Of a stretch of DNA of 64,000 bases, positions 34,725-41,372 are shown piece after piece. Below the pieces are notes generated by a model. It saw nothing but the letters and a program-made list of their open reading frames with translations. It ran no database searches and was not told the DNA's origin. Positions within the stretch are counted from its first letter, which is position 1; every line of letters starts with the position of its first letter. Both the position numbers and the translations under genes were made by a program. This DNA comes from CBDAPX01 sp965198725 (GTDB taxonomy: Bacteria; Pseudomonadota; Alphaproteobacteria; Rhodobacterales; Rhodobacteraceae). The stretch lies in the NCBI GenBank assembly GCA_965198725.1, contig CBDAPX010000001.1, positions 62,001-126,000 on the forward strand, given 5' to 3'.

Positions 34725-34940
34725 TCAGCACCCTCCCGCGCGCAGCTCTTCGCGCATGACGGCATAGTCACCGATGAAGATCGGCAACACGCTATCCGCT
34801 GGCAAAGCGTCAAGTTCATCCGCGGCCCTTGCCTGGACCTCTGTCGAATAAGTTCGGATTTGAGGGCAGGCCTCAGAAACGACCTGAGCGCAGCCGGTCA
34901 GAAACGCTGCGCCGATCAGTAGCAACACGGGACCCCGCAT
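34725..34940 (-). CDS. Outer-membrane lipoprotein spanin (Rz1-like)
   Basis: The 71-residue protein has a lipoprotein signal with lipobox LTGC (MRGPVLLLIGAAFLTGCA) and a short periplasmic part. The gene overlaps the Rz-like gene by 68 bp in another frame, the classic arrangement of spanin pairs that fuse inner and outer membranes at the end of lysis. Confidence 0.72.
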   Translation of the reverse strand: MRGPVLLLIGAAFLTGCAQVVSEACPQIRTYSTEVQARAADELDALPADSVLPIFIGDYAVMREELRAGGC

Positions 34941-35088
34941 CTCTCATCCTCCGTTGTCTTGCGGCCGCTTTGGTGGCGGCGCGTTCGCGTTCACGCAGCC
35001 GCCCGTTCTGGCGGACTGCAAATAAAAGAGCGGCCCCGGATGCCGCAGTGATCAGCCAGGGCCAAAGGCGACGACGCAGCCAGAGCAT
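34873..35088 (-). CDS. Inner-membrane spanin (Rz-like)
   Basis: The 71-residue protein has an N-terminal transmembrane helix (LWPWLITAASGAALLFAV) and a strongly basic, helical periplasmic tail. The start overlaps the amidase stop (ATGA). With the overlapping lipoprotein gene it forms a likely Rz/Rz1 pair, called from architecture only. Confidence 0.68.
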   Translation of the reverse strand: MLWLRRRLWPWLITAASGAALLFAVRQNGRLRERERAATKAAARQRRMRDAGSRVATDRRSVSDRLRSGRF

Positions 35089-35936
35089 CACCGCAATCCG
35101 TTTTCGTGATCGTCCCAGCGGGCCTCTTCAATCGCGTCTGCATCCATGCGCAGCGCAAAGAGAAGACCAACGAGGGCAATCGGGGCGATCCATTTGAGAT
35201 AAGGCAGCGCCGCGCCAATCTGTTCGGCCAAGCCGATCGCTTCCAATGCCGTCGCATCACCGCTCAGCCCGACCGTCGCAGCGGCCGAGGCCACCGCGCC
35301 CATGACCTTTTGGCGCTGGCCGCGGGTCGCGCGAAGCGTCCGGCTCTCTGCCATCTGCGCTTCGGTGCGCGGCATGGCATCCATCGACGAGGCAACACCG
35401 CGCACAATGGCTTCGGCCAAGGCTCGTTTTTCGGTGGTGCTATCAGTGGCCTTTTGGCCTTTTTCGGAAGAGCCAAAGAACGGTTCGATCAGCACGGCAG
35501 GCGCGCGGCCTGACATAAGAGATGCACCGCCGCGATCACTGGCCGATCGGGTTTTGACGCCGCGATCCTTCAGGCCAAGGGCCGCAACCATTTCCTGATT
35601 GACCGATACGGCCAACGCCATCGAGGCGGGCGTGCCGGATGTCAGGGTTTCGGTGCCAGACGCATTGGGACTGGCAGAGGAATTAAAATGCAGCTCAACG
35701 GTGGCGTTTGCGCCCCAGCGGTCCGTCTCTTCATAGACGCGGCGGATTTCGCGGGTATAGCCAAGCCCCGGCTGACGATAGAAGGTCTTCACCTCAAGGT
35801 CGGGATAGGCCTGCGCTTCGCCTTCGATCATCTTGGCCAGATCAGAATTCCAGACGAACTCCGTCTCGCCAGTATCGCCGCGCACCGCGCCTTGCTTTTC
35901 CGAGTTATGGCCAACAACAATTGCCAGACGCTTCAT
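35088..35936 (-). CDS. N-acetylmuramoyl-L-alanine amidase (endolysin)
   Basis: The 282-residue protein has an amidase_3 domain at residues 1-180: first zinc ligand in IVVGHNSEK, later ELHFNSS and catalytic Glu in VLIEPFFG. The C-terminal part holds a transmembrane segment (YLKWIAPIALVGLLFAL), so the enzyme may be membrane-anchored or help in its own export. It heads the lysis-packaging operon behind late operator copy 3, like lys of Mu. Confidence 0.88.
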   Translation of the reverse strand: MKRLAIVVGHNSEKQGAVRGDTGETEFVWNSDLAKMIEGEAQAYPDLEVKTFYRQPGLGYTREIRRVYEETDRWGANATVELHFNSSASPNASGTETLTSGTPASMALAVSVNQEMVAALGLKDRGVKTRSASDRGGASLMSGRAPAVLIEPFFGSSEKGQKATDSTTEKRALAEAIVRGVASSMDAMPRTEAQMAESRTLRATRGQRQKVMGAVASAAATVGLSGDATALEAIGLAEQIGAALPYLKWIAPIALVGLLFALRMDADAIEEARWDDHENGLR

Positions 35937-35989
35937 GGTCCTGCCCTCCAATGGATGACAGGAAACTACGCGGCACGGGTCCGTGCCTC

Positions 35990-36011
35990 ATGGGTAGCAG
36001 ATGCTACCAAA
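35990..36011 (-). promoter_or_regulatory. Late-operon palindrome, copy 3 (before amidase)
   Basis: On the minus strand, TTTGGTAGC-ATCT-GCTACCCAT; the dyad is 35993-36008, 57 bp before the amidase start and directly after the mor-like gene. The position corresponds to Mu Plys. An adjacent inverted repeat (CACGG/CCGTG, 35974-35985) could be part of the leader. Confidence 0.74.
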
Positions 36012-36404
36012 TCAGTCGAAGAGGTCTGGCTGGTTCTCGCAAGGTTGCAGCTTGGCCTTACGGCGAAACACCGTGGTGCGGTGAACGCGGGCAACCTGGG
36101 CGATCTTGTCCGCAGATACGCCATCGCGGATCATCTGGTCAACTTTTTTGCGCGTGGCATTGGCAGATGAAGATGGGCCGACAGGCAGATCAATCACCGA
36201 TCCGCCATAGCCCGAGCGGAAATGCTCGCAGATTTTATCGGCGTTTTCCCGACCCAGCGTGATCACCAGCCAGTGATCATCTGAGGCTTTGGCGGGAATG
36301 GATACCCGGCTTCCCCCACGCGCATCAGCGAGCGCGAGCGCGGCTTCAACGCCAGCCACGTCCGCGATCTCGTTCAGCAAAGGGGGAAGCCAGGAGTAGC
36401 TCAT
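36012..36404 (-). CDS. mor: Mor/C-type transcription activator
   Basis: The 130-residue protein matches the Mor family: NEIADVAGVEAALALADARGGSRVSIP in the dimerisation half, then GYGGSVIDLP and a C-terminal helix-turn-helix (VSADKIAQVARVHRTTVFRR). Mu Mor activates the middle promoter and its relative C the late promoters. Only one such gene is seen here, so it may do both. ATG 36404 is chosen; upstream ATG 36473 lies inside the previous gene. Confidence 0.85.
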   Translation of the reverse strand: MSYSWLPPLLNEIADVAGVEAALALADARGGSRVSIPAKASDDHWLVITLGRENADKICEHFRSGYGGSVIDLPVGPSSSANATRKKVDQMIRDGVSADKIAQVARVHRTTVFRRKAKLQPCENQPDLFD

Positions 36405-36865
36405 GCAGCGATACCCTTGAGGGCTTTCACAGACCGCTCGTGACGTGCGGCCAGAAATGTCTCCGGGAACCACGTAATCAAGACACCCTCAAAGAGGCCT
36501 TCACCGTGGCTTGCCAGCCAGAAGTCGCGCATCACGTCGGCATCGGCAAAGCCATCTGACTGCGCAAATTCATTGATCTTAGACACCTCGTAACGGGGCT
36601 CTGAAAGGCCGATGTAAATGTCTTTGATGCCCGATTTGGCGACTTCAAAACGGATATTGAACACATCTTCGCATTCCTGATCCGGCACGACCTTCATGCA
36701 ATTCTTGGTGCGCATACCGCTATAGAGCTGAAGCATTTCGCCCGCCCGTGCATGGCGTTTGCGATGTGTCCGAATTGTCTGAAGCTTCGCCCCGTCAGCG
36801 AAGGGATTACGAATGCCCATTTGAATTGGCTCAATAAATTGACGCTGAAAGCTATACGCAACCAT
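36401..36865 (-). CDS. ASCH/PUA-like phage protein
   Basis: This 154-residue protein follows the ASCH pattern: FIEPIQMGIRNPFADGAKLQTIRTHRK, GEMLQLYSGMRTKNC and DGFADADVMRDFW near the end. ASCH proteins bind RNA or nucleotides; the role in phages is unknown. It is 4-bp coupled to the mor-like gene. Confidence 0.65.
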   Translation of the reverse strand: MVAYSFQRQFIEPIQMGIRNPFADGAKLQTIRTHRKRHARAGEMLQLYSGMRTKNCMKVVPDQECEDVFNIRFEVAKSGIKDIYIGLSEPRYEVSKINEFAQSDGFADADVMRDFWLASHGEGLFEGVLITWFPETFLAARHERSVKALKGIAA

Positions 36866-37005
36866 CACAGAACACCCTCAGATTGCAAAGAGCGGATGCG
36901 CTCCCCGAAGGTGTTCATGACGGCAATCCAATCGTCGGCCTTCATGTCGGGCAGATCGATTTGGGTCAGGCGATAGACGTAGCCTTTAGCTTCACGATCT
37001 CCCAT
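36865..37005 (-). CDS. Very small phage protein
   Basis: The 46-residue frame (MGDREAKGYVYRLTQIDLPD) fills the gap between gemA and the ASCH-like gene, overlapping the end of gemA by 40 bp and ending at the next ATG. It is accepted on packing and coupling alone; no family is recognised. Confidence 0.45.
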   Translation of the reverse strand: MGDREAKGYVYRLTQIDLPDMKADDWIAVMNTFGERIRSLQSEGVL

Positions 37006-37472
37006 TGCGCAATTGCCACCTTGAAACCGGGAAGGCGCATGTATTTGGGATCGCCGCGTAGGTTGGCCCATTCGACGCCGCGCCGTTCCAGCATTTTCTT
37101 CAGCGCCTCGATCACCGCCACGGCGTCATCGTGGTCACGTATCCAACTGGCGTGATCGACCTTGGCTTGTTTCACGGCAAAGCGATTGAGCGCCGCATCA
37201 TCGCGCGATTTGATCAGCCCGAGGTTCCAGCACGAAATCCAGAGCGCCTGAATTTTCTTGGCATAGGGGCCGGAGATCGCAGATTTGCGGCGAGGGGATT
37301 TCCCAGCTCCGAGTGCGTCCAGTGCTGCAAGCAAGGCCTGCGATTGCTTTGGGGTCAGGCCGCGGGTGGATCGCTGGCCCGTGTGTCTTTCGACGAAATC
37401 ACGCCAGGTCTCATCCTCTTTCAGAGAATGCACCTGACGGCGTTTGGCATGGATGGCTTTGAGGGCGCTCAT
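36966..37472 (-). CDS. gemA: GemA regulatory protein (Mu gp16, DUF1018)
   Basis: The 168-residue protein has the GemA pattern: IHAKRRQVHSLKEDETWRDFVERHTGQRS, LTPKQSQALLAALD and GPYAKKIQALWISCWNLGLI. Mu GemA modulates host gene expression, including gyrase-linked supercoiling. It is the expected middle-early gene before mor. Confidence 0.92.
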   Translation of the reverse strand: MSALKAIHAKRRQVHSLKEDETWRDFVERHTGQRSTRGLTPKQSQALLAALDALGAGKSPRRKSAISGPYAKKIQALWISCWNLGLIKSRDDAALNRFAVKQAKVDHASWIRDHDDAVAVIEALKKMLERRGVEWANLRGDPKYMRLPGFKVAIAQWEIVKLKATSIA

Positions 37473-38047
37473 GACTGACGGTCCTTTCTGGCTTCACGGG
37501 CGGCGTGCTGAAGCTGGGCGACGGCAAGCACACTGGGGCGAATGTCGGGATCGGCTCCGGCGTAGCTGAGGCGTCCCCAGCGACCGCCATTGAGGCGGGG
37601 CAGAATGGCGCGTGGCACAGCCAGCCAGTTTGCCGGGTTGGTGTTGGTCTTGTCGCCGTCGATGCACTTGAGGCAGTGGCCTTCCGGGACGGGTCCGTTT
37701 TCGGCTTCCCAGAGGCGCTTGTGCTTCAGGACATAGCGGCGATCAGATTGATCAGATCGGCTGAACGGGTTGGGCTCGGCCACGCTGATCTCGACATAGC
37801 CATCCTTGTTCAGCCGTTCGTGGCCGATGAAGTTCTGGCTATGGGGCACATGGCCTTTCTCAAAACCCAGCCGCCCGGTCATCCAGCGCTTGCGCTTCAT
37901 CAGCCCGTCCAGAGCCACGCGGCTCACATCCTGACGATCGAAGGTGGCGCAGAATTCGGCATGGAGCTGGGCGCGGGGTATCGTCGCCCGCTCTTTCAGC
38001 CAGGCCAGTTCGGCATCGCTATAGCTGTTGTGGCGTCCGCTCGTCAT
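37469..38047 (-). CDS. HNH endonuclease with N-terminal HTH-like module
   Basis: The 192-residue protein has an N-terminal ~50-residue module (YSDAELAWLKERATIPRAQL) and a C-terminal HNH_3-type nuclease (GYVEISVAEPNPF, RYVLKHKRLWEAENGPVPEG, CIDGDKTNTNPANWLAV). It is a paralog of the next gene, with most of the nuclease residues shared. It could be a homing-type or DNA-processing nuclease. Confidence 0.85.
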   Translation of the reverse strand: MTSGRHNSYSDAELAWLKERATIPRAQLHAEFCATFDRQDVSRVALDGLMKRKRWMTGRLGFEKGHVPHSQNFIGHERLNKDGYVEISVAEPNPFSRSDQSDRRYVLKHKRLWEAENGPVPEGHCLKCIDGDKTNTNPANWLAVPRAILPRLNGGRWGRLSYAGADPDIRPSVLAVAQLQHAAREARKDRQS

Positions 38048-38499
38048 TCTGCGCCTCCCGATTTGCGGGCTTCGCGGGCGGCGTGCTGAAGACGCGCGGC
38101 GGCGAGGATATAGGGTTTCAGCTCTGGCTCGGCCTCGTCATAGCTGAGACTGCCCCAGCGGCCATTCAAGCGCGGCAACAACGCCCGCGGGATCGCTAGC
38201 CAATTCGTCGGATCAGTGTTCTGTTTGTCGCCATCAAGGCATTTGAGGACATGGCCCTCAGGCACCGGACCGTTGATCTCTTCCCAAAGCCAGCGGTGCT
38301 TTGCGACATAGCGCCGGTCGGCATTGGTGTAGGGGTTCGGTTTGGCGACGCTGATTTCAACATAGCCTTCGTGGTTGATCCGCTCATGGCCGATATAATT
38401 CTGGTTGTGGGGGACATGCCCCTTCTTGAACATGGACGCCTTGAAGGCGTCACTGACAGGCAGTTTCTTGCCCTTGTTCCAGGAGTGCTGGCCTTTCAC
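38044..38499 (-). CDS. HNH endonuclease paralog lacking the N-terminal module
   Basis: The 151-residue protein matches the previous HNH protein almost throughout the nuclease part (FKKGHVPHNQNYIGHERIN, RYVAKHRWLWEEINGPVPEG, CLDGDKQNTDPTNWLAIP) but starts with a short basic leader instead of the HTH-like module. The genes are 4-bp coupled and arose by tandem duplication. Confidence 0.83.
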   Translation of the reverse strand: MKGQHSWNKGKKLPVSDAFKASMFKKGHVPHNQNYIGHERINHEGYVEISVAKPNPYTNADRRYVAKHRWLWEEINGPVPEGHVLKCLDGDKQNTDPTNWLAIPRALLPRLNGRWGSLSYDEAEPELKPYILAAARLQHAAREARKSGGAE

Positions 38500-38873
38500 G
38501 AAGCGACATCACCACCGCACTTAATGCCATTGCGTTTGCGATAGGCCGTCACCTGACCTTCGCTAATGTCGTCGCGCCCAAAGGTCTCGATGAACTGCGC
38601 ATAGGCGTCTGCCCGCGACAGGCCTGCGCTTTGTTTGAGCCAGTCGATTTCGGCGCTGGAAAATAAGGTTGAGGCCCCGACAAGGCGTTTCCGGCCTTCT
38701 GGACCGGCTGACCATCCCTTGCGCGTGCAAAGCGACCGAATGTGTTGCTCGGTCACGTCAGAACGCATGAACTCCCGCACGAACGCGGCGTGCAGATCGC
38801 GGCGGGGCAGGCCGCAATTCTGCTCGACCCATGCGAGTTCTGCCGCGCTATATGGGATGCGCTTGCCCTTCAT
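38496..38873 (-). CDS. Protein made of two HTH-like modules, related to the HNH N-terminus
   Basis: The 125-residue protein is two copies of the module seen at the N-terminus of the 37469-38047 protein: IPYSAAELAWVEQNCGLPRR and LFSSAEIDWLKQSAGLSRAD. It has no nuclease part. The three neighbouring genes therefore share parts in different combinations; this one may be the DNA-binding partner of the module-less HNH protein. Confidence 0.65.
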   Translation of the reverse strand: MKGKRIPYSAAELAWVEQNCGLPRRDLHAAFVREFMRSDVTEQHIRSLCTRKGWSAGPEGRKRLVGASTLFSSAEIDWLKQSAGLSRADAYAQFIETFGRDDISEGQVTAYRKRNGIKCGGDVAS

Positions 38874-39109
38874 TCCGCTTTGCTTCCGATCTGGGGCAGA
38901 TGCGGCAGCACGGCCTCGCCATGTTCGGCAAAGAGCTTGGCGGCTTTCAGGCCGGTATCGGCAATGCGAAGCACCTGGTCGGAGACATCCACGATCGCGT
39001 CGGCGCGTTTCACTTCACGCTCGATCGCATCCGCGTCCAGGTCCTCATCGGCCAGCCGCTCAAGCTGGGCAAACAGGTGGTTGTTGAGGTCGGTGAGCTT
39101 GTTCTTCAT
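38870..39109 (-). CDS. Small helical phage protein of unknown function
   Basis: The 79-residue acidic protein (LFAQLERLADEDLDADAIEREVKRADAI) is probably a coiled coil; comparable small proteins occur between DUF3164 and gemA in related phages. It is coupled to its neighbours by 4-bp overlaps. Confidence 0.6.
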   Translation of the reverse strand: MKNKLTDLNNHLFAQLERLADEDLDADAIEREVKRADAIVDVSDQVLRIADTGLKAAKLFAEHGEAVLPHLPQIGSKAE

Positions 39110-39330
39110 GAGATCGTCCCCCGATGTGGAATAGCGGTGGTCATGGCGAATTCCTCACCCGCCTTCAGAGGGCGCAGCCCAAGGCATACGGGCGCCGTGG
39201 CCATGGCTTCGATCTCGTCATAGGTGAGGCGTTCGGTGGCGCGGCGTCCGCCTTCGTCGATCTTGCAGACCGCGCGGCCCGCGAGATTGAGCATGCGCCG
39301 CTCAGTGAAGCGTTGATCGACCTCAGTCAT
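39106..39330 (-). CDS. Small phage protein of unknown function
   Basis: The 74-residue protein (MTEVDQRFTERRMLNLAGRA) is placed from ATG 39330; an alternative ATG at 39348 lies within the DUF3164 gene. No family is recognised. Confidence 0.55.
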   Translation of the reverse strand: MTEVDQRFTERRMLNLAGRAVCKIDEGGRRATERLTYDEIEAMATAPVCLGLRPLKAGEEFAMTTAIPHRGTIS

Positions 39331-39979
39331 TGGCGGTTTCCTCGGCATTGGCGAGGTTGATCTGCATGGATTTGAAGCCGACCTGCGTGTTCGGGCGGGT
39401 GGAAATGCGGACGAACTCGCGGGTGCTTTCGACGCGCTGACTGTCCTTCACGGCTTCCATCGCGCGTTTCCAGGTCGGGTGATCGATGTCGAGGCGGCGC
39501 AGGGTGTAGAGCGCTTCGCGGTTCACCTTGCCTTGCTTGTCCACCTCGAAGGCATGGTTGAGAAGCGCCTTCACCTCATCCGGCACGCCTTCGCTGACCT
39601 CGTGGATATACTGATCGACCAGCTTCTTTGCGATCTGAAGTTCTGGGCCGTATTCCACATAGTCCTGGACGCTGATCTCGACCTTGATCAGGCCGTCATA
39701 GGATTTGAAGCTGACGTTGCCGCGCCCGCCTTCCTTCATGCCGCGCATCTGCACGCCATACTGGTCGGCCAAAAGCTCCATCAGCGCGCCCAGATCGTCA
39801 TAGGTGTGGCAGCGGAACCGGGCGATCTGGTTCATCAGCTTGTGGGCGTAGCCGTGGATTTCACGCACGGTTTCATCAATCTGGCGATCACTGGGTTTGA
39901 CCAGATTGAGCGGGACCTGATGGCCTTTCGCGTTGATCATATAGCCTGCATCAGAGGCGGATATCGTTTCACCAGACAT
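39323..39979 (-). CDS. DUF3164 protein of Mu-like phages
   Basis: The 218-residue protein reads MINAKGHQVPLNLVKPSDRQID at the start and RFRCHTYDDLGALMELLADQYGV in the middle, the DUF3164 pattern found in the early region of many transposable phages. The function is unknown. It lies downstream of the MuB-type gene. Confidence 0.87.
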   Translation of the reverse strand: MSGETISASDAGYMINAKGHQVPLNLVKPSDRQIDETVREIHGYAHKLMNQIARFRCHTYDDLGALMELLADQYGVQMRGMKEGGRGNVSFKSYDGLIKVEISVQDYVEYGPELQIAKKLVDQYIHEVSEGVPDEVKALLNHAFEVDKQGKVNREALYTLRRLDIDHPTWKRAMEAVKDSQRVESTREFVRISTRPNTQVGFKSMQINLANAEETAND

Positions 39980-40007
39980 GGCGTTTCCTTTCGATGATTG
40001 GGGGCGG

Positions 40008-40319
40008 TTAGTGCCCGACTGTTTTCAAAAGCGCGGTTTCGAGAAGCCTTTGAGCCATCTCTGAAGGTGACAGGCCGATCCGCTCGGCTTCACGGGTGAG
40101 AAGCGCATTCAGGCGGTTGTTGATCACGATGGACGATGCCGATGGGCGCGGTGTTTCAGTCTTCACCGTCCTGAAATGCGGGATGTCCGCGCCATTGGAC
40201 CGCGCCCAGCGGATGGCGGAATAGACCTGATCCACCTTGCAGCCCAAGGTGCGGGCAATCGCGGCGGGTGGCATCCGTTTCTTCGCCAGTTCGATGATCT
40301 TGTTTCTGGACGCGGCCAT
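40008..40319 (-). CDS. Small HTH/RHH-like early protein
   Basis: The 103-residue protein has a helix-turn-helix-like N-terminus (IIELAKKRMPPAAIARTLGC) and a C-terminal helix pair (LLTREAERIGLSPSEMAQRLLE). It is directly coupled to the MuB-type gene. It may be an early regulator; no named family is assigned. Confidence 0.6.
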   Translation of the reverse strand: MAASRNKIIELAKKRMPPAAIARTLGCKVDQVYSAIRWARSNGADIPHFRTVKTETPRPSASSIVINNRLNALLTREAERIGLSPSEMAQRLLETALLKTVGH

Positions 40320-41338
40320 CAGACGGCACCTCCGCCGCGGCGCTGATAGGCCGCGCGCAGATCATCGGCGGTCAGGCCGCGCCCCATGCCACGAGCAATC
40401 ATGGACGCCGCCTTGATGGTCTCAGCCAATGCGCCAAGCGCACCGGGCCGCGTGGCAATCGCGGTGCCAACCGCACGGACATCCTTGTCGGTCAACTGCC
40501 AGGCATCGAGGAAGGTCTCGATATCTTCGGCATAAGGCTTCATGACATTGACGCGGTAGCCAATCCGACGCGTGACCTGCGGCGAGGCGTGTTTCACGTC
40601 GCGGGTGGCATAGGGCGTTGTCGTCTCATCATTGCCCAGAAGCACAAGGCCGCATTTGGCCATATCGCGGAAATGGCGCAGCTCGTTGATACTGTCCTCG
40701 CCCAGATACTGGGCCTCATCGACAATCAGAAGCGCACTGAACCCGTCACGCTTCAGCGCCTCGACAATCGCGCCCTTCAGGGTGCCGGAATTGCGGGTGT
40801 CGATGCCAAGCTGCTCGCCGATCTCTGATTTCAGCGTGTGGACACTGCGGCTCGATGGGCTGAGCGTGACATGGAAGACATGGGGCCGCGTGGCCTTGAA
40901 CGCCTCGGCCGCGCTGGTTTTGCCCAGCCCCGCCACCAGTGTCGCAATCGCCATCGTGGGCAAAGCCTGCGCATAGGTGAATGTCTCAAAGAGCTCACGC
41001 GCCACGCGGGTTTGCACAAAGCCCGGCTCCACCGGCAAGGCCGATGCCGCCTCAGTGGCCTCAAGATAGGAGGCGAGGAAGTTTTCGACACGCTGGGTCG
41101 TGGTGTCGTAGCGCCCGTTATAGGTGCCGTCATACCAGCCCGAGAACGTGCCGATCGCGATATCAGCGCGGCGGGCCACTTCCGATTTGGTCCAGCCGTT
41201 TTCCGCGGCATAGTGCGACACGCGCTGCGTGGCGCTTTGCCAGCGGGTCATCAGATCGGCGTCTTCGATCTTGGGTGTTTGTTTCGGCATTGCCCAGCCG
41301 CTTGCCTGGACTGCCTCTGGTTTCGTTTGCGCATTCAT
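40319..41338 (-). CDS. MuB-type transposition ATPase
   Basis: The 339-residue protein has an N-terminal HTH (WTKSEVARRADIAIGTFSGWY), as in MuB, then an AAA domain with VAGLGKTS as P-loop and ALLIVDEAQYL as Walker B. The first Gly of the P-loop pattern is Leu here. It should bind target DNA, stimulate the transposase and protect phage DNA from self-integration. It follows the transposase gene by 34 bp. Confidence 0.9.
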   Translation of the reverse strand: MNAQTKPEAVQASGWAMPKQTPKIEDADLMTRWQSATQRVSHYAAENGWTKSEVARRADIAIGTFSGWYDGTYNGRYDTTTQRVENFLASYLEATEAASALPVEPGFVQTRVARELFETFTYAQALPTMAIATLVAGLGKTSAAEAFKATRPHVFHVTLSPSSRSVHTLKSEIGEQLGIDTRNSGTLKGAIVEALKRDGFSALLIVDEAQYLGEDSINELRHFRDMAKCGLVLLGNDETTTPYATRDVKHASPQVTRRIGYRVNVMKPYAEDIETFLDAWQLTDKDVRAVGTAIATRPGALGALAETIKAASMIARGMGRGLTADDLRAAYQRRGGGAV

Positions 41339-41372
41339 ATGAGTTTCTCCTCAGATCAGAATTCCGGGTGGT

